From the NCBI GenBank assembly GCA_030605705.1, contig JAUWHU010000408.1, forward strand, positions 1 through 11,423: a stretch of DNA of 11,423 nt, given 5' to 3'. Shown piece after piece: positions 1 to 7,054 of this stretch. Numbering within the stretch: the first letter of the stretch is position 1; the number at the start of each line of letters is the position of its first letter. The translations under genes and the position numbers were made by a program. The stretch is from Thermoflexia bacterium (GTDB lineage Bacteria > Chloroflexota > Anaerolineae > B4-G1 > SLSP01). A model generated the notes under the pieces. It saw only the letters and a list, made by a program, of their open reading frames with translations. It was not told the DNA's origin and ran no database searches.

Positions 1-1677
1 TCTCAACACCTGCGTCCAGGTCGCGCCGCCGTCGCTGGATGTCTGCAGGCCCTGGGTCGGCGTCCCGGCGAAGAGCGTCCGATCCACGGCGTAGTTGGGG
101 GAAGGGACTAAGCTGCGGGCGGGCACGCTCGCAGTCAGCCAGGTCCAGGTCGCACCACTATCGCTGGAACGATAGAGAGCGGAGGCTGTCTCGCTGGCGG
201 CCGTGGCTGCCCACAGCGTGTGATCCTGCGAGAAGTCGGGGGAGAGGGCCAGCGCCATACATGCCGCTCCGTCGAGCGTCGCAGTCCAATTTTTGCCGCC
301 GTCGGTGGAGCGGTAGCAGCCGCCGGTGTAGCCGCCAGACGCGCCGGCAGCGGCGAAGGCCAGCCGGTCGTTGGTGAAGTCGGGGGAAAAAGCGACCGCG
401 CGGACGCGCTCCAGCCGCCCGGTGACGATTTGCCAGTAGTGGCCTCCGTCGCCGGATAGCGCGAGGACGCTGCTTTCCGTGACTGCGCCTTCCGCAGACA
501 ACACAGTGAAGCTCGTCCCGGCGAGGAGGGTGGCCGGATCGCCAGGAGCGACTGCCAGTGTACGCACCGTCAACCGGGGCAGGCCCCGGTCACACCGGCT
601 CCAGTACATGCCGGTGTTCTGCCCGCGATAGATGCCAGAACCGGTGGCAGCGAACATGTAAGGCGGATTCGAGGTGTCGGGTGTGAGCGCCAGGTCGTGA
701 ACTTCCCCGCCGAGGATGCCTGTGGGGTAAGGGGCCTCCGGATCGTACCAGCCCACTGGCGACCACTCGGTTCCGCCATCTTCGGTGAGATAGGGGCCGG
801 GGTCGGCGGAGCTAGCCGCCAGGATGAGGTGGTCGGTGGCGAAGGTGGGGGAGAAGCGCAGGGTGTGTCGGCCGGCGGGGGCCAGTTGGACTTCAGGGGG
901 CGCCCAGGTGACGCCGTCATCGTGAGAGAGATAAAGTTGTCCATTGTCGCGGTCGGCGGCGATGAGGGCCCGGTCGGTGGCGTAGGCCGGCGAGACGGCG
1001 AAGGTGCTGAGGTTGCCGCTCAAGCCGGTTGGGTTCCACGTTGTGCCGCCGTCGGTGGATTTGTACAGCCCCTCACTCTGTGCTAAGGCGAAGAGGGTGT
1101 AGTCGGTGGCATAAGTCGGCGAAAAGACCAGCTCGCTCACGCTATGCGTGAACAGCCAACCGCTGACCGCCGTGAAGCTCGCGCCGCCATCGGTGGAGCG
1201 GTAGATGTACGTCCCGGCTAAGACGTAGAGGGTTCGGTCGCTGTCGAAGGCGGAGGAGATAGCCAAGGTCGGCGCGCTGGGGGGGTGAATCCAGGCCGGC
1301 GTCACATCCACCCACGAGGTTCCCCGATCAGTGGAGCGGCGGATGCGGAAGTCCTCTGGGACTCCCGTGGTAGCAAAGATCGTCCCATCGGTGGCGTAGG
1401 CCGGCGAGATTGCCAGGTCGGTGATAGGCCAGTCCCCGGGACTGACCAGTCGCCAGCTCCGGCCCCATTCTGTGGAACGGTAGATCCCCCGCCCCCTCAT
1501 CCCGGCGAAGAGGGTGTGGTCTGTAGGGTAGTCGGGCGAGAGGGCGAGCACCGTCACATAGCCCCCGTAGGGGCCGGGCAGTGGCTGCCACGGCGGGACT
1601 TCCGCCCGGCTGTTTTGAGCAACGGGCCAGCCCAGCAATATGATCAGGCTCAGCGTCAGTAAAAATTTCCTTCTCAT
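1..1677 (-). CDS. Secreted Asp-box (BNR/YCF48/sortilin-like) beta-propeller protein, 3' end outside window
   Basis: The minus-strand frame is open for 559 codons from the ATG at 1677-1675 to the window edge, so the C-terminus is missing. Residues 1-25 form a signal peptide: basic MRRK, a hydrophobic stretch LSLIILLGWPVA, then a likely cleavage site after NSRA. The rest is about eleven units of 43-56 residues. Each has a strand segment like SPxYxxDxTLFAG and an Asp-box SxDxGxxW; these lie near residues 68, 115, 161, 207, 251, 298, 352 (degenerate), 408, 457, 504 and 547. This pattern is typical of BNR, YCF48 and sortilin-type propellers, which are extracytoplasmic binding or glycan-related proteins. 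No catalytic residues can be assigned, so no enzyme activity is claimed. The start is supported by GAGGAG located 7-8 nt upstream. It has its own promoter (1943-1971) and leader. Function is unknown; an exported sensor or surface protein is inference. Confidence 0.88.
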   Translation of the reverse strand, partial: MRRKFLLTLSLIILLGWPVAQNSRAEVPPWQPLPGPYGGYVTVLALSPDYPTDHTLFAGMRGRGIYRSTEWGRSWRLVSPGDWPITDLAISPAYATDGTIFATTGVPEDFRIRRSTDRGTSWVDVTPAWIHPPSAPTLAISSAFDSDRTLYVLAGTYIYRSTDGGASFTAVSGWLFTHSVSELVFSPTYATDYTLFALAQSEGLYKSTDGGTTWNPTGLSGNLSTFAVSPAYATDRALIAADRDNGQLYLSHDDGVTWAPPEVQLAPAGRHTLRFSPTFATDHLILAASSADPGPYLTEDGGTEWSPVGWYDPEAPYPTGILGGEVHDLALTPDTSNPPYMFAATGSGIYRGQNTGMYWSRCDRGLPRLTVRTLAVAPGDPATLLAGTSFTVLSAEGAVTESSVLALSGDGGHYWQIVTGRLERVRAVAFSPDFTNDRLAFAAAGASGGYTGGCYRSTDGGKNWTATLDGAACMALALSPDFSQDHTLWAATAASETASALYRSSDSGATWTWLTASVPARSLVPSPNYAVDRTLFAGTPTQGLQTSSDGGATWTQVLR

Positions 1678-1936
1678 TTCGCAGCTCCTCTCTGACAGCG
1701 CCGCGCCGGTTTGTAGCAGTCGCCGCACGGCGCTGTGTGAAGTGTGGCTGAGGCTCAATGGCTGCGATGAAACGTGGCAGTTTTCACCACCTCAAGGATT
1801 GCGTCATAACTCAAAGCCCGCCACGCCTTGACGGTGGACGGGCCGAGAATGATCATGTCTGCTGCTACGGCGGTCTTCACCGTCCAGGCAATACGCGAGT
1901 CGCCCCGGTCGTTTGACCCGGCGCCTCCTTCAATCT
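1678..1936 (-). promoter_or_regulatory. Long 5' leader of the propeller gene with a stem-loop next to the ribosome binding site
   Basis: The stretch between the predicted transcription start and the ATG is about 258 nt. Just upstream of the GAGGAG ribosome binding site lies an inverted repeat: ACAGCGCCG (1695-1703) pairs perfectly over 9 bp with CGGCGCTGT (1728-1736), leaving a 24-nt loop. Further upstream, GGTC and GACC flank an AAAC loop near 1905-1920. The leader also holds a short open frame (1755-1856). No known riboswitch class is recognised. A cis-regulatory role is inference from length and the position of the hairpin. Confidence 0.35.
1755..1856 (-). CDS. Possible 33-residue leader ORF or gene remnant
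   Basis: On the minus strand an ATG at 1856-1854 opens 33 codons to a TGA at 1757-1755. The product begins MIILGPSTVK and ends FHRSH. The frame is open without a stop for roughly 27 codons before the ATG, so it may be the tail of a decayed gene rather than a designed leader peptide. No clear ribosome binding site precedes it. It has no recognised family. Chance is a fair alternative in GC-rich DNA. Confidence 0.15.
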   Translation of the reverse strand: MIILGPSTVKAWRALSYDAILEVVKTATFHRSH

Positions 1937-1942
1937 GATCTC

Positions 1943-1971
1943 AGTATAAGATATTTTTGAGGAAATGGCAA
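1943..1971 (-). promoter_or_regulatory. Sigma70-type promoter for the propeller gene
   Basis: Reading the minus strand, a -35 box TTGCCA (1971-1966) is followed by a 17-nt spacer and a -10 box TATACT (1948-1943). Each box matches five of six consensus bases and the spacer length is ideal. The predicted start of transcription is near 1936, giving a leader of about 258 nt before the propeller ATG. The surrounding bases are AT-rich compared with the genes on either side. The assignment rests on consensus matching only. Confidence 0.6.
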
Positions 1972-2027
1972 GGCTTCTAACCCTGAACCCTGGGAGCAGT
2001 TTTTTATCCGTAAAATCCGTGTCCTAC

Positions 2028-2111
2028 GCGACTGAAGTCGCTACTACGTCCCCCACATTTTGCCCGTAGTAACAACTTTAGTCGTTCATAGCGGCTGAAG
2101 TCGCCACTACA
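2028..2111. repeat. Cluster of three REP-like palindromic repeats
   Basis: Three related units lie close together: GCGACTGAAGTCGCTACTAC at 2028-2047, an inverted and more diverged unit at 2065-2086 (CGTAGTAACAACTTTAGTCG), and GCGGCTGAAGTCGCCACTAC at 2091-2110. Each core is a near-palindrome (GCGACT-GA-AGTCGC) followed by CTAC. Such REP-like units are common between genes in Chloroflexota and similar genomes. The third unit includes the TAG stop codon of the aminotransferase gene (2109-2107). The folded RNA may also end its transcript. Confidence 0.75.
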
Positions 2112-3273
2112 ACGAGCGCACGAAACGCTCCAGGCGTTCCAAGCCCTTCTCGATGGTCGCCCGATCCGTGGCGTAGGAAAGGCGGACGTTGGCATCCGCG
2201 CCGAAGGCGATCCCCGGCACGATGGCGACGTATTCCTGTTCCAACAACCGCGCGCAGAAGGTCAGGGAATCCAGCCCGATGGCAGCGATATTGGGGAAGA
2301 CGTAGAAAGCCCCTTGAGGTTGGGTACACGTCAAGCCGGGGATGGCGCGGACGCCCTCGAACATCAAGTCGCGGCGGTGTTCAAAGTGCTGCCGCATGAT
2401 CTCCACCTCGTCCTGCGCCCCCTCCAACGCGGCAAGCGCGCCGTATTGCGCGAAGGTGTTCGCGCCGGAGGTGCTGTGTGATTGGATGTCAATCGCTGCC
2501 TGGATGACGTGCTGTGGTCCGGCGGCATATCCCAGTCGCCAACCCGTCGCGGCGTAGGCTTTGCTGAAGCCGTTGCAGGTGACTGTCAGGTTGAAAATTT
2601 CCTCGCCCAGACTGCCGATGCTGAGATGCCGCGCCCCATCGTAGAGCAATTTCTCATAGATCTCGTCGGAGAGCACGGCGATGCGGTGCGCGACGAGCAC
2701 TTCGGCCAACGCCTCGATCTCCTCCGGCGTGTAGATGACCCCGGTGGGATTCGAGGGCGAGTTGAAGATCAGGACGCGCGTCCGTGGCGTGATCGCGGCA
2801 CCCACCTGCTCCGGCGTGACCTTGAAGCCGGTTTCCTCAGTGGTGGAGATAAAGACGGGTTTGGCGCGGCACAATTTCACGATCTCGGGGTAGCTCACCC
2901 AGTAGGGGATGGGAATGAGCGCCTCGTCGCCGGGGCTGAGAAGCGATAACAACACATTGAACAGCGCCTGTTTGCCGCCGGTGCTCACCATCACCTGCTC
3001 CGGGGCGTAAGGCAAGCCATTCTCGCGTCGCAATTTCTCAGCGATGAGTGCGCGCAGACGGGGGACGCCGCCGGCAGGGGCGTACTTAGTTTTCCCCGCG
3101 TCCAGGGCTGCTTTGGCCGCCTCGCGGATATGCGCCGGCGTGTTGAAGTCCGGTTCCCCCACGCCGAAATTGCACACGTCAATTCCTGTGGCTGCCAGCG
3201 CCTTAGCCCGGCTGGCAATCGCTAAGGTCATCGAAGGTTGCATCGTCGTCGTTCGATCGGCCAACAGGATCAT
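2107..3273 (-). CDS. PLP-dependent aspartate aminotransferase-like enzyme (class I, subgroup Ib)
   Basis: This 388-residue protein is full length for fold-type I aminotransferases, which move an amino group between an amino acid and a 2-oxo acid through pyridoxal phosphate in the cytoplasm. Visible hallmarks are the N-terminal GVGEPDF (residues 37-43), the KTKY segment (61-64), NSPSNPTG with Asn175, SDEIYE with Asp203 and Tyr206, the Schiff-base lysine Lys238 in GFSKAYAATGWRLGY (Arg246 contacts the phosphate), and Arg364 in NVRLSYA, which binds the substrate carboxylate. The opening ADRTTTMQPSMTLAI is typical of bacterial AspB enzymes. AAGGAG six nt before the ATG fixes the start. Substrate could be aspartate, or an aromatic or prephenate-type acid; motifs alone do not decide. 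The stop codon lies inside a REP-like repeat, and the upstream side meets a MITE-like element 15-20 bp away. Confidence 0.9.
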   Translation of the reverse strand: MILLADRTTTMQPSMTLAIASRAKALAATGIDVCNFGVGEPDFNTPAHIREAAKAALDAGKTKYAPAGGVPRLRALIAEKLRRENGLPYAPEQVMVSTGGKQALFNVLLSLLSPGDEALIPIPYWVSYPEIVKLCRAKPVFISTTEETGFKVTPEQVGAAITPRTRVLIFNSPSNPTGVIYTPEEIEALAEVLVAHRIAVLSDEIYEKLLYDGARHLSIGSLGEEIFNLTVTCNGFSKAYAATGWRLGYAAGPQHVIQAAIDIQSHSTSGANTFAQYGALAALEGAQDEVEIMRQHFEHRRDLMFEGVRAIPGLTCTQPQGAFYVFPNIAAIGLDSLTFCARLLEQEYVAIVPGIAFGADANVRLSYATDRATIEKGLERLERFVRSL

Positions 3274-3288
3274 GGGTTGCTCCTTATC

Positions 3289-3466
3289 AGATATGAGTCC
3301 CCTGAAAAAAGTTATCTCACCACAGAGGACACTGAGAAAAGATTAAGTTTTAGTGTACAAATATTTAACAGTGCATATCAAAAAGTTAATTTTCTGAAGG
3401 CTAAGTTTAAAATCTCTGTGCTCTCCGTGGTGAAATTCTTGGTTTTTTCAATAGACTCAGATATGA
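3289..3466. mobile_element. MITE-like element, family 1, copy 1
   Basis: This segment of about 178 bp has no coding capacity and long imperfect terminal inverted repeats. The left end reads ATATGAGTCCCCTGAAAAAA then CTCACCACAGAGGACAC; the right end, read backwards, has GAGTCTATTGAAAAAACC then TTTCACCACGGAGAGCAC. Its interior is AT-rich compared with the genes. The right arm in reverse complement matches the left arm of the element at 10150-10354 over about 90 bp at roughly 85% identity by eye. That, plus its position between genes, supports a non-autonomous mobile or dispersed repeat. No target duplication is certain. Apparent ORFs in it (TTEDTE-type peptides) are artefacts. Confidence 0.7.
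3352..3381 (-). promoter_or_regulatory. Candidate promoter of the aminotransferase gene inside a MITE-like element
   Basis: On the minus strand TTGATA (3381-3376) is followed by an 18-nt spacer and TACACT (3357-3352). The -35 box matches five and the -10 box four of the six consensus bases. A start near 3345 would leave a leader of about 70 nt before the aminotransferase ATG. The whole promoter lies within the repeat element at 3289-3466. No better match was found between the element and the gene. Confidence 0.3.
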
Positions 3467-3514
3467 TTCCTCCATTATTATGTCCCATTTGGCCCCTGAC
3501 ACAAGCGGAGGGAG

Positions 3515-3560
3515 AATGTGCAAATGGCAAATGTGCGAATGGTAAATGGTGAATGGTGAA
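3515..3560. repeat. Degenerate low-complexity AATGG tract
   Basis: The plus strand here is a run of loosely repeated AATGGY-type words (for example GGTAAATGGTGAATGGTGAA at 3541-3560). It lies between the MITE-like element and the candidate promoter of the amidohydrolase. No gene or binding site is recognised in it. Confidence 0.5.
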
Positions 3561-3564
3561 CTGA

Positions 3565-3592
3565 TGGTCAAATACCCGTTCGCGGCTATAAT
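3565..3592 (+). promoter_or_regulatory. Candidate promoter for the amidohydrolase gene
   Basis: A perfect -10 hexamer TATAAT (3587-3592) is preceded, after a 16-nt spacer, by TGGTCA (3565-3570), which matches four of six bases of the -35 consensus. Transcription would begin near 3599, about 105 nt before the ATG. The boxes lie outside the MITE-like element, so this gene seems to have a native promoter. Confidence 0.45.
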
Positions 3593-3703
3593 GGACTGCC
3601 AACGGCTTTCTGTCCCCAGACGCCCCCGGGGACGGGGGCTACGAGCAGAGCTGCGAGCCTTGGGGAGTAGAATTGAACAACCCTGGAACTGCAGGAGAGA
3701 ATT

Positions 3704-5035
3704 ATGAGCACATTGATCAAGCACGTGACTGCGCTCACCTTAGATGAAGCGGATACTATTCTGCAGGACATCGAGATCGCCTTAGCCGGCTCCACCATCG
3801 TCGCCGTCGGCAAAGCGCCGGCAGATTTCGCGCCCGACGAGATCATCAACGGGCGTGACCTGCTCGCGCTACCGGCCTTCTTCAACGCCCACACTCACGC
3901 CGCGATGACCTTAGAGCGCGGCTGGGCCGAGGACTTGCCCTTCGACCGCTGGCTCAACGAGAAGATCTGGGTCGCCGAGTCCGCGCTGGAGGAAGAAGAC
4001 GTCGCCTGGGGAACTGCGCTCGCCGCCGCCGAGATGCTCCGCAGCGGAACCGTCGGCTTTGCCGACCATTACTTCTGGATGGATCAAAGTGCGCGCGTCG
4101 TCGAGCAGAGCGGGATGAAGGCGCTGCTGGCCTGGTGCCACTTTGGCCTCGGCGCGGAGAAGGAGGTCGGGCAAATTCCCTTCGCGGAAACTGTGGCCTT
4201 CGCGGAACGCTGGCAGGACGCCGCCGGTGGGCGCATCCACACCACGATGGGGCCGCATTCGCCGTACATGGCCCCGCCGGAGGTGCTGGCCCGCTTCGCC
4301 AGGGAAGCCCAGCGACTCGGCGTGGGCGCACATTTTCACCTGAGCGAGTCGGAGGAGCAGCTACGCAATTCTATCGCGCGGTATGGCAAGACGCCCACCG
4401 CTCACGTCGCCGCCCTGGGCCTGTTCGACCTCCCCCAACCGGCGCTCGTCGCCCATTGCAACGTCGTCACAGACGACGACCTGGCCTTGCTGGCGGAAAA
4501 GGGCGTCACCGTCGCCCACACGCCGAAGACCTACCAGAAGCTCGCCATGCAGATGCCCCCCCTCGCGCGGATGCTGGAGCATGGCGTGAAGGTGGCCCTC
4601 GCCACCGACGGCCCGGCCTCTAACAGCGACCTGAATATGCTGGAGGTCATGCGCATCACGGGACTGTATCAAAAAGGCGCGCTCGGCGACCCCGAAGCCC
4701 TGCCGCTAACGCAGCTCTTACGTCTGGCGACCCAGTCTCCGGCTGCGGCGCTGGGTTTTTCCCAGAGCGGCGTCCTGGCTCCGGGGCATCCCGCCGACCT
4801 CATCCTCGTGGACACCACCGCGCCTCATTGGATCCCGCGTCACGACTCGGCGGCGGGCATCGTCTACACTGCCCATCCCGGCGACGTGGCCTACGTCTGG
4901 TGTGACGGGCAATTGCTCTACCGCCAGGGTGAATATCTCACATTGGACATTGAACGCATCCGTTGGGAAGCGGAAAAACGCGCCTTTCGCATGGTCGGCA
5001 GGCCGATGACCTCCATGCGAGCGTATCAAGGGTAA
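3704..5035 (+). CDS. MtaD-type amidohydrolase (5-methylthioadenosine/S-adenosylhomocysteine deaminase family)
   Basis: The 443-residue product is a metal-dependent amidohydrolase of the ATZ/TRZ/MtaD group, which hydrolytically deaminates or dechlorinates ring compounds in the cytoplasm; MtaD makes S-inosylhomocysteine or 5-methylthioinosine. It has an N-terminal beta-sandwich strand (ALAGSTIVAVG), the metal site NAHTHAAM (His63, His65), HFHLSESEE (His212, proton-shuttle Glu215), LVAHCNV (His251), and ATDGPASNS (Asp302), followed by the closing barrel strand GVLAPGHPADLILVD. Spacing and length match the family. The usual HxPxSNxKLxSG loop reads AHTPKTYQKLAM (271-282), so the substrate may differ from classical MTA/SAH; guanine- or triazine-like substrates are alternatives. 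AGGAGAG six nt before the ATG supports the start. It is divergent from the aminotransferase gene. A gene symbol is withheld because the substrate is not certain. Confidence 0.85.
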   Translation: MSTLIKHVTALTLDEADTILQDIEIALAGSTIVAVGKAPADFAPDEIINGRDLLALPAFFNAHTHAAMTLERGWAEDLPFDRWLNEKIWVAESALEEEDVAWGTALAAAEMLRSGTVGFADHYFWMDQSARVVEQSGMKALLAWCHFGLGAEKEVGQIPFAETVAFAERWQDAAGGRIHTTMGPHSPYMAPPEVLARFAREAQRLGVGAHFHLSESEEQLRNSIARYGKTPTAHVAALGLFDLPQPALVAHCNVVTDDDLALLAEKGVTVAHTPKTYQKLAMQMPPLARMLEHGVKVALATDGPASNSDLNMLEVMRITGLYQKGALGDPEALPLTQLLRLATQSPAAALGFSQSGVLAPGHPADLILVDTTAPHWIPRHDSAAGIVYTAHPGDVAYVWCDGQLLYRQGEYLTLDIERIRWEAEKRAFRMVGRPMTSMRAYQG

Positions 5036-5043
5036 GTTTCAGA

Positions 5044-5195
5044 GTATCATCTCAATATTCTAAGGCAATTTTTACCACGGAGGACACAGAGTTTTCTTAT
5101 TTTTCTCCGTGTTGTGGGCACTGCCGGCCCACACTGCGCTCTGTGGTAAGAATGACAGACAACGGGATGTTTCTCTCTATTTATTGAACAGATAC
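5044..5195. mobile_element. MITE-like element, family 2, copy 1
   Basis: The segment of about 152 bp is bounded by GTATCATCTCAAT (5044-5056) and ATTGAACAGATAC (5183-5195), whose reverse complement matches the left end at 10 of 13 positions. Inside, TTTTTACCACGGAGGACACA faces CTCTGTGGTAAGAATGA, a second inverted pair. A small hairpin, GTGGGC with GCCCAC around ACTGCCG, sits between them. In reverse complement it aligns with the element at 7447-7575 along both arms. It fills most of the gap before the next gene and has no real coding content. Confidence 0.65.
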
Positions 5196-5252
5196 GTTTC
5201 AGATACTGCTCAATTGTTTTTTGGTTCTGGCTTGTCCAGGTTAGAGGTACCC

Positions 5253-5774
5253 ATGTTATACACCCAAGACCTCCTCTGGTTGTTCGCCTATCCAATTTAC
5301 CAAACTCTCGGCACGCTGCGCCACGAAGCCAGCCATGCCCTCGTGGCCCTTCTGGAAGGCGCGCAAATCCGGGATTTTGTCATCTGGCCCACCCCATCGC
5401 AGCAGGGCAGGATAACCTGGGGATACGTGAGCTGGGCGGGAAATACGAGTTGGCTGACCACGGCAGCGCCCTATGCCTGTGATCTGCTCACCTACGCTCT
5501 CTGCTTCTGGCTGTGCATGACCCGTCCGTTTTCCCGCCGCTGGGTCTGGCTGAACCTGATGATCTTAGGATTGGTATCGCCGCTCATCAACTCACTCTAT
5601 AATTACGTGGGTGGTTTCTTCAAAAGCAACGATGTGGGGCGTTTATTGCAAACTCTTCCCCCGGTTGCCGTACACCTGTACTTCCTGGCAAGCATCTCGG
5701 TCTACATTATCGGGCTGATGGTGGTTCTCAAACACCCTCGTCCGACGGCATTCCGCCGACCCTCTCAAGTGTAA
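5253..5774 (+). CDS. Small membrane protein with HEASH zinc-protease motif (M50-like)
   Basis: I place the start at the ATG at 5253, because AGAGG lies 5-6 nt upstream and the longer open frame (from 5109) runs back into a MITE-like repeat. The 173-residue product has TLRHEASHALVALLEGAQIR (residues 21-40), where HEASH fits the HExxH zinc site and the following helix resembles HEAGHAL of M50 site-2-type proteases (M50B group). Hydrophobic segments lie near residues 7-20, 68-90, 98-116 and 136-159. The segment NSLYNYVGGFFKSNDVGR (113-130) holds Asp127, a possible third zinc ligand. M50 enzymes cut within or next to the membrane, often in signalling; that role here is inference from one motif. 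It is shorter than usual and has no PDZ domain. It is 58 bp ahead of the MFS gene and may share its transcript. Confidence 0.65.
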   Translation: MLYTQDLLWLFAYPIYQTLGTLRHEASHALVALLEGAQIRDFVIWPTPSQQGRITWGYVSWAGNTSWLTTAAPYACDLLTYALCFWLCMTRPFSRRWVWLNLMILGLVSPLINSLYNYVGGFFKSNDVGRLLQTLPPVAVHLYFLASISVYIIGLMVVLKHPRPTAFRRPSQV

Positions 5775-5832
5775 ATCACCTGGACCTCAACTCTGTTGCT
5801 GAAAACATGACACAGATAAAGAAGAAGATCAG

Positions 5833-7047
5833 ATGAATCACTTCCAACCATTGAGAAACTTCCGCGATCTCTACCACGAATACCCTCCGCAGTTTCGGGT
5901 CCTGATCGGCGCATTGTTCATTGACCGGTTAGGCGGCGCATTGATCTTCCCCTTCCTCACCCTCTACATCACGCGCCAGTTCGGCGTGGGCATGACGGAG
6001 GTCGGCATCATCTTTGGGCTTTTCTCGCTCTCCAGCATCGTCGGCAGCATGATCGGCGGCGCGCTCACCGACCATCTGGGGCGCAAGCAAATGCTGATCG
6101 CCGGCCTGGTGATCAGCGCGTTGACCAGCCTGTTCATGGGGGCGGCCCATTCATTCGCGCTCTTCTGCAGCGGCGCGGTTATCGCGGGGCTGTTCTCCAA
6201 CATAGGCGGTCCGGCACAGCAGGCGATGGTAGCCGATCTGCTGCCGGAGGAACAACGCGCCCAGGGATTCGGTCTGCTTCGCGTTGTCGCCAACCTCGCC
6301 GTCACCATCGGCCCGGCGATCGGTGGCCTGTTGGCCGGCCGTTCCTACCTGATCCTCTTCATCTCCGACGCCGTGCTCAGCACCATTACCGCTGCCATCG
6401 TCCTCGTAGCCATCAAAGAAACCCGGCCGGTCTCCCAGGCCGGTACACCGGAACAGACGGTAGGCCAGACCTTCCGAGGCTACGGCGAAGTCTTGCGAGA
6501 CACCACCTTTATTCTGTTCATCGGCGCTTCGATCCTGATGGTTTTCGTCTACATGCAGATGAACAGCAGCTTAGCGGTCTACTTGCGAGATACCCACAGC
6601 ATCCCCGCTCAAGGCTTTGGCTACCTGTTAAGCCTCAACGCCGCCATGGTCGTGCTGTTCCAATTCCCTGTCACCCGCCGGATCGCCAAATACCGTCCCT
6701 TACGGCTGATGGCGGCCGGATCGCTGCTCTATGCCATCGGGTTCGGGATGTATGGCTTTGTCTCCACCTACGCCATGTTCATCGCAGCGATGGTGATCAT
6801 CACCGTAGGGGAGATGCTCACTGCGCCAACCGGTCAGGCCCTGGTTGCGCGCTTCGCGCCCGAGGACATGCGCGGCCGGTACATGGCGGTCTACGGATTC
6901 AGCTGGGTGATCCCTTTCACCGTTGGCCCGCTCCTGGCCGGGTTGATCATGGATAACGCCGACCCGCGCTGGGTCTGGTACGCCGCCGGGCTGATCGGCC
7001 TGGCAGCTGCCGGGGCGTTCGCCCTGCTGCAACGCCGGGCAGAATGA
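5833..7047 (+). CDS. MFS transporter, 12-TM, DHA1-like (drug or metabolite efflux)
   Basis: The 404-residue protein is a major facilitator, moving small molecules across the inner membrane by proton exchange. Residues 76-86, GALTDHLGRKQ, are the motif A loop between TM2 and TM3 (GxxxDxxGRK). About twelve hydrophobic helices are visible, split by a polar central loop near residues 195-220 (KETRPVSQAGTPEQTVGQTF). The C-terminal half has a matching loop PEDMRGRYMAVYGFSW near residue 345. Both halves and the total length are normal, so the gene looks intact. The family signature fits DHA1 multidrug or related exporters; the cargo cannot be read from the sequence. The ATG is preceded only by the weak AAGAAGAAGATCAG. 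The upstream membrane gene is 58 bp away; a CT-rich tract and the tRNA promoter follow. Confidence 0.88.
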   Translation: MNHFQPLRNFRDLYHEYPPQFRVLIGALFIDRLGGALIFPFLTLYITRQFGVGMTEVGIIFGLFSLSSIVGSMIGGALTDHLGRKQMLIAGLVISALTSLFMGAAHSFALFCSGAVIAGLFSNIGGPAQQAMVADLLPEEQRAQGFGLLRVVANLAVTIGPAIGGLLAGRSYLILFISDAVLSTITAAIVLVAIKETRPVSQAGTPEQTVGQTFRGYGEVLRDTTFILFIGASILMVFVYMQMNSSLAVYLRDTHSIPAQGFGYLLSLNAAMVVLFQFPVTRRIAKYRPLRLMAAGSLLYAIGFGMYGFVSTYAMFIAAMVIITVGEMLTAPTGQALVARFAPEDMRGRYMAVYGFSWVIPFTVGPLLAGLIMDNADPRWVWYAAGLIGLAAAGAFALLQRRAE

Positions 7048-7054
7048 GTATGCT

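Noticed and set aside
39..1662. Plus- and minus-strand ORFs overlapping the propeller gene
   Set aside because: The minus-strand frame with eleven Asp-boxes and a signal peptide explains the region; the others are shadows in GC-rich DNA.
1890..1925. Resemblance to a c-di-GMP (GEMM) riboswitch: GGGTCAAACGACC followed by GGCGACTCGC
   Set aside because: The conserved GGCAAACC and GACGCAAAGCC blocks and the GGTAGC-type second stem are not present; the likeness is superficial.
2028..2111. CRISPR-like array
   Set aside because: Only three diverged units in mixed orientation with unequal, short spacing; these are REP-like palindromes.
3238..3724. Several ORFs on both strands with TTEDTE or TTESTE-type peptides
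   Set aside because: They are translations of the CACCACAGAGGACAC repeat, with no ribosome binding sites and no protein-like composition.
5109..5252. Longer N-terminus for the HEASH membrane protein starting at 5109
   Set aside because: The extra 48 codons run through the MITE-like repeat at 5044-5195, while ATG 5253 has a good AGAGG site and gives a normal hydrophobic start.
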